From NCBI GenBank assembly GCA_039091255.1, contig JAWCMQ010000004.1, positions 1-64,000 of the forward strand: DNA of 64,000 bases, in the 5' to 3' direction. A program made the translations under genes and the position numbers. The notes beneath the pieces were generated by a model, which was not told the DNA's origin, searched no databases, and worked only from the letters and a program-made list of their open reading frames with translations. The stretch comes from JAWCMQ01 sp039091255 (lineage in GTDB: Archaea; Aenigmatarchaeota; Aenigmatarchaeia; GW2011-AR5; JACRAC01). Shown one piece after another: positions 49,770 through 58,037 of this stretch (the stretch's first letter is position 1; every line of letters starts with the position of its first letter).

Positions 49770-50036
49770 TTACGAAAGTTTTATAATGCCAGCATCAATG
49801 TCCTTGATGACTTGCCTTGGATCCCTGCCTTCGATTGTCACGCCGCAGCTGACGCACGTGCCAAGCACCATTTTCACTGCCGCAGCGCTGCCGCCACGCT
49901 GCTTGGCAATTTCGATGATATCCGAAATCTTAAGGTCGCCTGCGACCGTGCGGCCGCCGCCCTCTTGAGGCTTGCTAAGCGTTTCAACCTTTAGCTTTTG
50001 CTTGATGAGCTCAGGAACCGTCGGCACAGGAATCAC
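49770..50036 (-). CDS. rpl11: Ribosomal protein L11, C-terminal domain only (N-terminal domain missing)
   Basis: An 88-residue protein aligning with only the C-terminal half of archaeal L11: PTVPELIKQKLKVET matches the linker PPTxALIKKELGIE, GDLKISDIIEIAKQ the helix region, and VKMVLGTCVSCGVTIEGRDP the 23S rRNA-binding end. The N-terminal domain (about 70 residues), which contacts L10 and elongation factors, is absent. It cannot lie upstream in the same place: the GTG start overlaps the spt5 stop by four bases, and spt5 is full-length. Context (spt5-rpl11-rpl1) confirms identity. A separate N-terminal gene elsewhere is possible. Confidence 0.85.
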   Translation of the reverse strand: MIPVPTVPELIKQKLKVETLSKPQEGGGRTVAGDLKISDIIEIAKQRGGSAAAVKMVLGTCVSCGVTIEGRDPRQVIKDIDAGIIKLS

Positions 50037-50476
50037 TCCGCTTTTTTCTTTTCGTACATCCGCACAGATGTCGATGGAATCGTGACAGGGATAGGTATTG
50101 GTGCTTCCAGCATCTCAACAGTAATTTCACCCTTCGTTTCGTCGACGCGCGTGATTTTTGCACGCTCGCCCTTGAACGGTCCGCCTATCACCTCTACGAT
50201 ATCGCCAACATCCAATTTTATTTCGCGCTTCTCTGGCACCAAGAATTTCTCCAGCTCGGCAAACTTGACATCGCGCGCAACGACGCCGCGTATGTGCGGG
50301 ATGCCCTTAATTGCAGCTTCGATGTCATCAGCCTCGCCTTCAAGAAACACGTATCCGCGAAGATCCTCGGTGAAGAAAACTGACTTTATCGGCAGCTTCT
50401 TGTTCTTTATTCGCGTGACTATCGCATCGATTACCACACCTTCCCTGCCAGTCGTAGTTCTGATGGTTTCAATCAT
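50033..50476 (-). CDS. spt5: Transcription elongation factor Spt5 (NusG family)
   Basis: A 147-residue archaeal Spt5 of normal length. The NGN domain has RTTTGREGVVIDAIVTRIKN, SVFFTEDLRGYVFLEGEADD and IKGIPHIRGVVA. The KOW domain is KLDVGDIVEVIGGPFKGERA followed by KITRVDETKGEITVEML. It binds RNA polymerase with Spt4 and raises processivity. It is placed between secE and rpl11 as in most archaea; its stop overlaps the rpl11 start. Confidence 0.95.
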   Translation of the reverse strand: MIETIRTTTGREGVVIDAIVTRIKNKKLPIKSVFFTEDLRGYVFLEGEADDIEAAIKGIPHIRGVVARDVKFAELEKFLVPEKREIKLDVGDIVEVIGGPFKGERAKITRVDETKGEITVEMLEAPIPIPVTIPSTSVRMYEKKKAE

Positions 50477-50485
50477 AGCACCACA

Positions 50486-50683
50486 TCATAACCCGCCAAC
50501 CATCGGACCTATAATCGCAAAGAGCATGAACACAATAAAACCTATGATGCCGATTATGCTCATGCCAATGCCCGTGATTTTAAGCGATGTTTTGAACTCG
50601 TCCGGATCTGGCTTTGTTGCAACGAGCACGACGCGTCTCGCTTGGAGCAGGAAGACCTTGAGACGAGCAATCGGATTAAACAT
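50486..50683 (-). CDS. secE: Preprotein translocase subunit SecE (Sec61 gamma)
   Basis: A 65-residue protein with an amphipathic first helix (RLKVFLLQARRVVLVATKPD), then PDEFKTSLKITGIGMSIIGI and one membrane span (IIGFIVFMLFAIIGPMVGGL). KPDPDEF is the family hinge. It clamps the SecY channel. The order ftsZ-secE-spt5 is the standard archaeal arrangement. Confidence 0.95.
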   Translation of the reverse strand: MFNPIARLKVFLLQARRVVLVATKPDPDEFKTSLKITGIGMSIIGIIGFIVFMLFAIIGPMVGGL

Positions 50684-50727
50684 GCCATAAGTAGCGAGAG
50701 CAAGGCTTAAAAAGAAAGTTTGAACGC

Positions 50728-51789
50728 TTACTTCAGAAAGTCAATGCCAAGCGTGGATTCGACATCTCTCTTGCTCGGCAGCGATGCAATGTGCGGGCTG
50801 TTGACGCCTGTCACGACAACCATCGCCCGCACAGTTTCGCCAAGCTCTTTGAGTATCTGCGCTCCCCAGATTATTTTTGCATCAGGGCTGAGCCGGCTGG
50901 CAACAGCTTCCACTATGTCCTTGCATTCCTTTGTCGTTATGTCCGTTCCGCCGCAGACGTTGATGAGCGCACCTTTCGCTCCATCAATTTCTACATTTAG
51001 AAGCGGATTATTGAGCGCCCTCTCAACAGCCTCGAGTGCGCGGTTCTCGCCATCGCTGTCCCCTAGGCCTATCATCGCGACACCGCCATTCTTCATAACG
51101 GCGCGCACATCTGCGAAGTCTAGATTTACAAGGCCAGGACGTGTTATAAGTTCGGTTATGCCTTTAACCGCATTAACAAGGATTTCGTCTGCAATTTTGA
51201 AAGCTGTTGTTATAGATACGTCTGGCACGATATCTAGCAGCCTGTCGTTTGGTATTACGATAAGCGTATCGACGCAATCTTTCAGCTTGTCGAGGCCGCC
51301 GACGGCATTCTGCATACGTTGTTTGCCTTCCATCGTGAATGGAAGCGTCACAACACCAACAGTCAGCGCGCCAGACTTCTTTGCGAGATCTGCTACAACG
51401 GGCGCGCTGCCCGTACCGGTCCCGCCGCCAAGTCCGCACGTCACAAACACCATGTCAGCGCCTTCAACTATCTTTTTTAGTTCGGCCTTGGATTCCTTGG
51501 CTGCTTCTTCGCCTATTTTCGGATCGGACCCTGCTCCGAGGCCGCCAGTAAGCGTCTTTCCAATCAGAACCTTTAGATCTGCATCGCTATAGAGCAAATC
51601 CTGTGCGTCGGTGTTGACTGCCACGGCTTCGGCACCAACGACTCCGACCTGCAGCAGCCTGGAAATCGTGTTGTTCCCAGCACCACCGCATCCGATAATC
51701 TTAATGTTCGCTTTCTTTGCCTCGAGCAACTTTTTTAGCTCCTCATCAACCGTGTTTTTTGACGAACGGTCTACAGTCAGAATCCCCAT
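50728..51789 (-). CDS. ftsZ: Cell division GTPase FtsZ
   Basis: A 353-residue FtsZ from the ATG giving MGILTVDRSS; the upstream ATG at 51804 is less likely because GAGGTTGT sits at the right distance for 51789. The GTPase motifs are KIIGCGGAGNNTISRLL, AVNTDAQDL, the tubulin signature GLGGGTGTGSAPVV and GLVNLDFADVRAVM (T7 loop). The C-terminal domain ends VESTLGIDFLK. It assembles the division ring. It begins the ftsZ-secE-spt5-rpl11 set. Confidence 0.96.
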   Translation of the reverse strand: MGILTVDRSSKNTVDEELKKLLEAKKANIKIIGCGGAGNNTISRLLQVGVVGAEAVAVNTDAQDLLYSDADLKVLIGKTLTGGLGAGSDPKIGEEAAKESKAELKKIVEGADMVFVTCGLGGGTGTGSAPVVADLAKKSGALTVGVVTLPFTMEGKQRMQNAVGGLDKLKDCVDTLIVIPNDRLLDIVPDVSITTAFKIADEILVNAVKGITELITRPGLVNLDFADVRAVMKNGGVAMIGLGDSDGENRALEAVERALNNPLLNVEIDGAKGALINVCGGTDITTKECKDIVEAVASRLSPDAKIIWGAQILKELGETVRAMVVVTGVNSPHIASLPSKRDVESTLGIDFLK

Positions 51790-51882
51790 TTTGGACAACC
51801 TCATGCAAATTTGCGCGAATGCGCCCGATTGCTAAAACAGAACCTCAAAATTATTTAAGCTTGCCACAATTTTCGCGGTTTA

Positions 51883-52542
51883 TTAAGTTTTGCTCGGCAT
51901 CTCCGATGTGGCGCGCTTTTGAAAACTTTCGACAAAATTTACCTTCTCAATGCCTTTCACATACTCGAGAACAAGCGCACTTATTTTTTCCTTGGTTCGG
52001 TCAGGAAGTCGCGCGTGTATGTTTGCAACGTTCCCACCAATTTCGATGTCCGCTTTGATGCCAAAAAACTCCAATATTGCCCCTATTTGCGCTTCCGCCC
52101 CCTCGATTTTCTCTCTCACGTCGACTGAATACTTGAGGGCCTTTCCAGCAAGCGGATGATTGAAGTCCACGCGCACGCGGCCCGCGCTGACGGACTGAAC
52201 GCGCCCGCGCATGCCCCCAAAATCAACAACTTGGCCTGGCGCGGGCTCATGCTTGAACAGCTTTCCGGGCACAGTGCGAACAAGCTGCGCGTTGCGCTGA
52301 CCGAACCCTTCTTCGGGCTTCACGACGATGTCGCGCCTCTCCCCGACGGACATCTCGCTGAGCGCTTTGTCCAGGCCCGGGACGACAAACCCCGCGCCGA
52401 CAATGACGGGAACAGGGCCATATCTGGCCCGTGGGTTGAAAATTTTTTCCTCCTTTGCCAGCTCGGCATCGGTAAGGTCGAATATCTCGCCCGATTCGAG
52501 GCGGCCAACATAATCTATCCGAACGAAATCCCCTTTGTTCAT
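51883..52542 (-). CDS. FKBP-type peptidyl-prolyl isomerase (SlyD-like)
   Basis: A 219-residue archaeal FKBP. GDFVRIDYVGRLESGEIFDL starts the FKBP fold. VGAGFVVPGLDKALSEMSVG and VKPEEGFGQRN are family signatures. The IF (insert-in-flap) chaperone domain contains VDFGGMRGRVQSVSAGRVRV and VDFNHPLAGKALKYSVDV. A C-terminal extension (about 150-219) forms an extra alpha/beta domain found in long archaeal FKBPs. It catalyses proline isomerisation and prevents aggregation in the cytoplasm. Confidence 0.93.
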   Translation of the reverse strand: MNKGDFVRIDYVGRLESGEIFDLTDAELAKEEKIFNPRARYGPVPVIVGAGFVVPGLDKALSEMSVGERRDIVVKPEEGFGQRNAQLVRTVPGKLFKHEPAPGQVVDFGGMRGRVQSVSAGRVRVDFNHPLAGKALKYSVDVREKIEGAEAQIGAILEFFGIKADIEIGGNVANIHARLPDRTKEKISALVLEYVKGIEKVNFVESFQKRATSEMPSKT

Positions 52543-52589
52543 CGAATCACTTGAATGAGAACTTAAGGTTTCGAAGAAAAGCTTATAAA

Positions 52590-53075
52590 ATGAAAGTTTT
52601 CCTTGCGCTCGTAGTTGCTGTGGCGCTCGTTTTTGCTTCCCTGGGCTCGCTGTGGCCGCACATCGTCGCGCCGCCGCAAAACGCGGAGCCAGCAGCCATC
52701 ACAGAATTGGTCGGAACGAAAGTCGTGACAAAGGTGATAGACGGCGACACCATAATCGCCGAAGGCGAGTCGATTCGGCTTCTTGGCATCGACACCGATG
52801 AGCGTGGTTATCCATGCTACGCTGCGGCAAAGGCGCGCCTCGAGGAGCTCGTGCTTGGGAAAGAGGTCGAGCTCGAGGCAGACGCAGAAAACGCCGATAG
52901 GTATGGCCGATACTTGCGCTACGTTTTCGTGAACGGCACAAACGTAAACTTGCGAATGGTCGAAGAAGGCCTCGCCATCGCCAGATTTTCACCCAAGAAC
53001 ACCAAGTACAAAGAAGAAATACTCGCGGCCGAGGCAGCCGCTCGCCAAGCAGGCATAGGATGCAAATGGGCCTAA
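52590..53075 (+). CDS. Secreted thermonuclease (staphylococcal nuclease homologue)
   Basis: A 161-residue protein from the ATG giving MKVFLALVVAVALVFASLGS, a signal peptide or anchor. The nuclease OB-fold shows VTKVIDGDTIIAEGESIRLL, GIDTDERG and RYGRYLRYVFVNGTN, with the catalytic Arg (IRLLGID), Glu (DTDE) and Arg (DRYGRY) and the calcium Asp. It would cleave RNA and DNA outside the cell or on its surface, suggesting nutrient scavenging. It is divergent from the FKBP gene. Confidence 0.9.
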   Translation: MKVFLALVVAVALVFASLGSLWPHIVAPPQNAEPAAITELVGTKVVTKVIDGDTIIAEGESIRLLGIDTDERGYPCYAAAKARLEELVLGKEVELEADAENADRYGRYLRYVFVNGTNVNLRMVEEGLAIARFSPKNTKYKEEILAAEAAARQAGIGCKWA

Positions 53076-53083
53076 GGCAAAGC

Positions 53084-53091
53084 TTTATAAA
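53084..53091 (+). promoter_or_regulatory. TATA box for the gene at 53124
   Basis: TTTATAAA within GCTTTATAAATATT predicts transcription start near 53114 and a ten-base leader to the ATG at 53124, ruling against the GTG at 53109. Confidence 0.5.
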
Positions 53092-53123
53092 TATTTCGTC
53101 ACCTACTAGTGACAGTGAGTCGC

Positions 53124-53411
53124 ATGTTGCTGAAAACGGAGCGCAATTGGAAAGGGCTTCTAACGCCGGAAGACGAGCAGCGGCTGAACGGCATACTGGA
53201 GCAGATAAAGAAGCACCGTGCCGCATACCTGTCGGCCGATGACGTCAAGATGGCGCAGCTTTGGTGTGCGCTTCTCGAAGCAAAGAAAGAGAGCGCGGCT
53301 CTGGACGCTCGCCTGAAGCGCCTTGAGTTCGTGCTGAACGGCATGTTCGCACGCGCCCAGACGGTCGAGCGCTCCGCAGGCAAGCTGCTCGAGAGCCTGG
53401 AGAAGTTTTAG
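53124..53411 (+). CDS. Small helical protein of unknown function
   Basis: A 95-residue protein from the ATG giving MLLKTERNWKGLLTPEDEQR. It is almost entirely helical: RLNGILEQIKKHRAAYLSAD, KMAQLWCALLEAKKESAALD and ARLKRLEFVLNGMFARAQTV, with heptads suggesting a coiled coil or helical bundle. No family recognised. Its TAG is directly followed by the next gene with no spacer, so the two are an operon. Confidence 0.65.
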   Translation: MLLKTERNWKGLLTPEDEQRLNGILEQIKKHRAAYLSADDVKMAQLWCALLEAKKESAALDARLKRLEFVLNGMFARAQTVERSAGKLLESLEKF

Positions 53412-54188
53412 TTGGCGAGTGCGATGTTTACGGACGAGCGAAAAGTGCTGCTGCTCGAATGTCTAGACCATAACGAAGGCAAAGAGCACGTCAGCATAAC
53501 ATACCCAGATTTTACGCTACGAGATGATAACGGGCGTTATGGTGCCTTTTACATAAAGGCTTGCGAATATCGCATTGAAGGCACAAACTGGACCCGCCTT
53601 CGACCGGCGTCATATTCGATAAAAGATACCCCACCCGACAGCCCCCATAGAAACATACGGCCCGGTGACACTATATTTGAAGTGAGCTGCGATAACGAAG
53701 GAGACGGGAAGAATTGGACGCAACCGATGTTTCGCTACAACGTCTTGGCAATCGACGACACGACACGCCACGCCATCGATAATGCGCGTGATGCAATCTG
53801 GTATCCCGTAGCGTACCGCTCAGCTCTGGATACTTTTGAGAAAATCGATAACGATGAGAGAATCCTGCGCATTCTTAAAACATATGCTGAAAAAGAGCTG
53901 CCGGAAGGTGTGCTACACGCAATTGCAGTCAAACTGAAAGGTGCTGTGGATAATACAATTAGAGGGTTTGACAAAAAGACCAGCGATGCCAAAAATCCGA
54001 GCATAAATGAGCGATCATATCAGCTTCTGAAAGAATGTTGGGAAGATGACGCTAGAGAAGAAGGAACCAATGCAGTCGTATTCGAGATGCGCCGCGCACT
54101 TGGAAGCTTGAAGAGCGAATATCCATGGCTTGATATGAATCCCATTGCGGAAATAATTGGAACCTATGCCGTTGAAAAACTGCCTTAA
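53412..54188 (+). CDS. Protein of unknown function (258 residues)
   Basis: The frame can begin at a TTG directly after the previous stop or, more likely, at the ATG at 53424 (MFTDERKVLLLECLDHNEGK). The first 110 residues look beta-rich with aromatic residues (YGAFYIKACEYRIEGTNWTR, GDTIFEVSCDNEGDGKNWTQ). The second part is helical (FEKIDNDERILRILKTYAEK). I do not recognise a family. It forms an operon with the small helical gene. The beta-then-helix layout could be a ligand-binding plus oligomerisation protein, but that is a guess. Confidence 0.62.
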   Translation: MASAMFTDERKVLLLECLDHNEGKEHVSITYPDFTLRDDNGRYGAFYIKACEYRIEGTNWTRLRPASYSIKDTPPDSPHRNIRPGDTIFEVSCDNEGDGKNWTQPMFRYNVLAIDDTTRHAIDNARDAIWYPVAYRSALDTFEKIDNDERILRILKTYAEKELPEGVLHAIAVKLKGAVDNTIRGFDKKTSDAKNPSINERSYQLLKECWEDDAREEGTNAVVFEMRRALGSLKSEYPWLDMNPIAEIIGTYAVEKLP

Positions 54189-54213
54189 ATACTCATCTTA
54201 CAAGTTTTCATAG

Positions 54214-54264
54214 CGTAGCGGGATTTCCGCTGCGCGAAAGCTTGCGTTCGCGTCGCGAACGCAA
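54214..54264 (+). terminator. Two adjacent strong hairpins downstream of the unknown pair
   Basis: Hairpin 1 is CGTAGCGG-gattt-CCGCTGCG (54214-54234, eight pairs with one wobble). Hairpin 2 is TTGCGTTCGC-gtc-GCGAACGCAA (54242-54264, ten perfect pairs). They lie between the stop at 54188 and the zinc-ribbon gene. A T-rich CTTTTTCT follows about 40 bases later. They may be a terminator, processing site or small RNA. Confidence 0.4.
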
Positions 54265-54359
54265 AGATGGTGTAGTAAAGTGAAAGTAGAAAAGTTCGAG
54301 GGCTTTTTCTAGCTAAGAACGTTTCGAATTTCCAGCTACATTCAAAAGCAGGTGAAAAA

Positions 54360-54524
54360 ATGGCGTTTGGAGAAGGTGGAGGCCGCTTCGGTGGTCCTCG
54401 CGAGATGCACCCAGCAAAGTGCGCAGATTGCGGTGCAGACACGCAGGTTCCGTTCAAGCCGAATCCTGACCGCCCCGTTTATTGCAAAGAGTGCTTTGCA
54501 AAGCGCAGACCAGCCCGATTCTAA
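54360..54524 (+). CDS. Small CxxC-CxxC zinc-ribbon protein (54 residues)
   Basis: An ATG frame of 54 codons preceded by AGGTGA. A Gly-rich start (MAFGEGGGRFGGPRE) leads to the ribbon KCADCGADTQVPFKPNPDRP then VYCKECFAKRRPARF. The two CxxC pairs separated by 17 residues with VPF.P...RPVYC between match the CxxC-x17-CxxC family of short zinc proteins found in bacteria and archaea. The basic tail suggests nucleic-acid binding. Function is unknown. It is convergent with leuS. Confidence 0.8.
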   Translation: MAFGEGGGRFGGPREMHPAKCADCGADTQVPFKPNPDRPVYCKECFAKRRPARF

Positions 54525-54592
54525 ATCGGCGATTTGCGCAAGATGGATAATAAGATGTTTTGTTTTTCTTTCTCAAATCGTATTTTTGTTCA

Positions 54593-57021
54593 TTACTCTA
54601 AGAAAATCCCCAGCTTGTCTGGCCTGGCTTTGGCTGCCTTCTCGTGCTTCGAAGCGTCGGCATCAACGACCTCGACCGCGCATCCCAGCTCTCGCGCAAG
54701 AAAGTCTTTGGCATCGGCGAGCGTCTTCAGCTGAGCATCCTTTTGCTTCGGCACGGGGAACAGCTTTGTCTGCGCGACGAAAAGCGTGACCTTCTTCGCT
54801 GCCATGCCCTTCTTTGCGACCAGCTTTTTGACAGCATCGACGTCAGCAAGCGTCTTCTTTATGAGGTCCTCCGCGGCCTCAGCTTCTTTGTCTACCAGCT
54901 TCTCATTTGCTTCAGGCCACGGCGCCATCGAGATGAAGCCTTTCCTGCCGAGCATCGACCAAAGCTCTTCGCATATGTGCGGAGTAAGCGGAGAAAGAAG
55001 CAGGACGGCAGCAGTCGCGGCGTCTTTCAGCACTTTCTTGCTTGCATTTTTGATGCCGCCTACGCGCTTCAGGTACCATTTGATAGCGTTCGTTGCGTCA
55101 AACAGGCACGCCTGAACGCCGCTGCGGAACCTTAGCTCGTCGTATGCCGCTGTCGTTATCTGTATGGATTTCTGCATCTGCGACAGCAGAGCAGATTCCG
55201 GCAGCCCAACCTTCTTGCCGCGCGCCTTTCCAAGGTCGCGCACAAGCTCGTCCAGAAACTGCAGCCTCCCCTTGAAACTGCTTATGGCACTTTCACGCCA
55301 GTCCGCATCGTCGATGCCTTCTGCTGATGAGGCTATATTTATGCGTGTAAGGTCAGCTCCAAACTTTTCGATAAGGTTCCTGAGGGGTATGAAGTTGCCC
55401 TTCGATTTCGACATCTTTTCTCCTTCAACATTGACGTAGCCGTTGACCGATATGGCTTTGGGCCACTTCTTCTCATCGAAGATGGCAACGTGGTGAAAGA
55501 GGAAGAATGTGAGGTGGTTTTGGACGAGATCCTTGCCGCTGTTCCTCATGTCAAGCGGATACCAGTAATCGAATTCCGCACGCATCCGCTTGAGTGTGCG
55601 AAGCGGCAAGCCTGATGACCTTGCGACTGCTTTGGCATCACCCTTCCCGAGGAACACAAAATCAAAAACGGCATCTGTAAGGCTCTCGGCCTTTATCTTT
55701 TCTTCGCTGATGATATGCGCGATTGTGTAATATGCCATGTATATCGTGCTATCACTTAGCGTCTCAACAATCCATTCAGGATCCCATGGCAAGCGCGTGC
55801 CCAATCCGCTGCGCCGTGCGCACGCCTTGTCCTTTAGCCACGTGATGGTCGCCTCGAAGTTTGCGCGCGCCTCATCGGGGATTATCTGCATCTGCGCAAG
55901 CGCGCGCTTCACGCGCTCTTTCCACTTTTCATCCGAGAATTTCAGGAACCACTGGTTTTCAAGTATCTTGACATGGTTCCGCGTCCTGCAGCGGCACACA
56001 ACGGTGCCAGTTGGCTCCCACATCGATGCCGCGATGCCACGCTCCACGAATGCTCGAACAAGCGGCTCTTTGATTTCGGATATCTTCTTTCCTGCCCATT
56101 CTCCGCACTGCGCGTTGAGCACGCCCATGTGGAACTCGCGCTTGTAGACTAGGGATGTCGCTTCGTCCAGCTTGTCCCGCTCCTTTTGGCTCTTGATTCC
56201 AAGCTTTTCGCAAACCTTTACTCCGGGCGGGTCTGGAAGTTCTGGCGTAGAGGCGATTGTGATAGGCGTCAGCTCATCTGCCTTGACCCCGAAGCGCTCA
56301 AGCTCCTCAGGCCTGTCAAGAAGCTCCTTTACCGCAATCCAATCATAGGGCGCATGCGCCGGCACGGACATGACAACGCCGGTGGCAGACTCGGCTTCAA
56401 CAAAATGCGCAGGCAAGATAGGCACAGCTCTGCCGCGTATCGGCTCTATTGTGCGCTTGCCTAGCAGCTGCCCGGCTGGGACATGGCCGATATCGCGCAC
56501 ATCAGGCAGCTGGTCCTGAAGCTTGGGAACGGCTTGGGTTGCGACAAGCCACAACTCATTGCCGACCATAGTTATGGCATATTCAGCATCGGGATTGATC
56601 CAGATGTTTGTCACGCCGTTTACGGTCTCGGGACGAAGAGTCGCCGCAACAAGGTATATCGGGGCGCGGTGCTCGGCTGACAGGGCGTCGACCAGCTTAA
56701 ACTTAAGCAGCGTGTATTCGATGGGGCTCTCGCCCTCTCCCTGAAGACGGTCGTGGTCCCCGGTCGGGCTCTGGCAGTGCGGGCACCATATGACGGGATG
56801 CGTTCCCTGGCAAACGTAGCCAAGCTTTCTCAGCGTGTTATATTGCCATTCGATGAATCGGTTGAAGCTTGGCTCGATGGCTGTTATAAACTTCCTTCTC
56901 CAGTCCACCGAGAATCCCATCGAGCTGCAAGTCTCGATTATGCGCTCGGTCCAGAACCGCGCAACGCCCTCGGCGCCAAGCTGTTCGAATGTGCGAATAT
57001 CGTCATCCGTCGCACCGTATG
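54593..57021 (-). CDS. leuS: Leucyl-tRNA synthetase (archaeal type), 5' end lost in the assembly gap
   Basis: About 809 residues are visible. Just after the gap they read YGATDDDIRTFEQLG and FSVDWRRKFITAIEPSFNRF, then HPVIWCPHCQSPTGDHDRLQ, the CP1 editing domain with LRPETVNGVTNIWINPD and GVVMSVPAHAPYDWIA, and the KMSKS loop EGEKMSKSKGNFIPL. The archaeal C-terminal domain ends DKLGIFLE. The N-terminal 130-150 residues, with the HIGH motif, must lie in the gap. Any frame continuing across the gap is antisense to a tRNA and is not LeuRS. Confidence 0.95.
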
Positions 57022-57121
57022 NNNNNNNNNNNNNNNNNNNNNNNNNNNNNNNNNNNNNNNNNNNNNNNNNNNNNNNNNNNNNNNNNNNNNNNNNNNNNNN
57101 NNNNNNNNNNNNNNNNNNNNN
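57022..57121. other. Assembly gap (100 N) between leuS and tRNA-Arg
   Basis: A run of 100 undetermined bases. It hides the first 130-150 codons of leuS, the leuS promoter and the first ten bases of the tRNA, so the true distance must be well above 100 bases (about 500 expected). Confidence 0.97.
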
Positions 57122-57232
57122 CTCAGTTTGGGAGCAAATAGAGTGCCACCCTTCTATTTGAATAGAAGGTTCGAGAGCCCTGCTCGATGAGAGGTTAGGT
57201 GGAAGTCGCGAGTTCGAATCTCGCCAGGGGCA
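57122..57232 (+). tRNA. tRNA-Arg (UCU), 5' end in gap, with a 40-base BHB intron at 37/38
   Basis: The 3' part is clear: anticodon stem CCACC (57146-57150) with GGTGG (57198-57202), T arm GCGAG-TTCGAAT-CTCGC, acceptor strand CAGGGGC (57225-57231) and discriminator A57232. The intron 57157-57196 fits a canonical bulge-helix-bulge: CTTC (57151-57154) pairs with GAGG (57191-57194), with three-base bulges TAT and TTA. The spliced loop C-U-UCU-A-A gives anticodon UCU. The D loop (57125-57140) is 16 bases, longer than normal, which may be a local error at the gap edge. The 5' acceptor strand GCCCCTG is expected in the gap. Confidence 0.82.
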
Positions 57233-57271
57233 CCTAAACATTAAATATCGCCTCTCAAATAGAGAATACAG

Positions 57272-58024
57272 GTGTGTCCTTTGACACGAATAATCGCTGT
57301 TATGGGTGGAAAAGGCGGAATAGGCAAGACTACACTCGTTTCGAACCTCGGGACGGCGCTTGTGGACTTCGGCTGTAACGTGCTAGCGGTAGACTCAAAC
57401 CTGACGACGCCAAATCTCGGTATACACCTTGGAATACCTCTCTACCCAAAGACCATGCATGACGTGCTAAAAGGAAAGGCAAGCATAACAGACGCAATCT
57501 ACAGGCACCCCTCCGGGCTGCGCATTATACCTGCTGGCCTTTCGCTGGATGACTTGAAGGGTGTGGACCCGCGCGAACTCCCGACAGCGCTGCTGGACAT
57601 TCTCGGCGTGGTTGACATAATACTTCTCGATGCAAGCGCCGGTTTGGGGCGCGAGGCACTCGCAGCGCTCGAAGCAGCCGATGAACTTCTTTTACTAACG
57701 ACGCCGGACCTGCCATCGGTGACGGATGCACTGAAGGCATCTCGCCTTGCGCAGCAGGTTGGCGCTAAGCCGACAGGCGTGGTAGTCAACCGCATCATCG
57801 GCAGGAACCACGAGATGACACGCCAGGAAATAAGAGGGATGCTCGAGCAACCGATAGTAGCCGAAATCCCCGAAGATCTTGCCGTGCCAGCGTCGATAGC
57901 CGCCCGTACTCCAGTCGTACATTATAAGCCAAACAGCGCTGCAAGCCGAGCTATAAAGAAGCTGGCAGCGCAAATAGCAGGCGTCGAATGGCGCGAGCCG
58001 TGGTGGAGAAGGATTTTAGGATAA
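57272..58024 (+). CDS. MinD/ParA-family ATPase
   Basis: A protein of about 250 residues. The deviant Walker A is GGKGGIGKTTLVSNLG. DSNLTTPNLGIHLG follows strand 2 and ILLDASAGLGREAL is Walker B/switch II. ELLLLTTPDLPSVTDALKAS and GVVVNRI complete the MinD signature. The C-terminal helix EWREPWWRRILG is amphipathic and may be a membrane-targeting sequence as in MinD. The start may be GTG at 57272 or TTG at 57281; GGTG at 57271-57274 could serve as a ribosome-binding site for the latter. A TATA-like TTAAATAT at 57241 follows the tRNA. No MinC or MinE gene is near. Confidence 0.9.
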   Translation: MCPLTRIIAVMGGKGGIGKTTLVSNLGTALVDFGCNVLAVDSNLTTPNLGIHLGIPLYPKTMHDVLKGKASITDAIYRHPSGLRIIPAGLSLDDLKGVDPRELPTALLDILGVVDIILLDASAGLGREALAALEAADELLLLTTPDLPSVTDALKASRLAQQVGAKPTGVVVNRIIGRNHEMTRQEIRGMLEQPIVAEIPEDLAVPASIAARTPVVHYKPNSAASRAIKKLAAQIAGVEWREPWWRRILG

Positions 58025-58037
58025 GCAGAGGAGTGCG

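Noticed and set aside
54525..54592. Terminator hairpin AAATCGGCGATTT between the zinc-ribbon gene and leuS
   Set aside because: The palindrome is too short for a stable stem once a loop is allowed and has no strong T tract next to it.
57122..57241. Reverse-strand frame starting MFRCPWRDSNSRLPPN joined through the gap to leuS
   Set aside because: It is the antisense of the tRNA-Arg gene; the N run happens to keep the frame open. The true LeuRS N terminus is missing.
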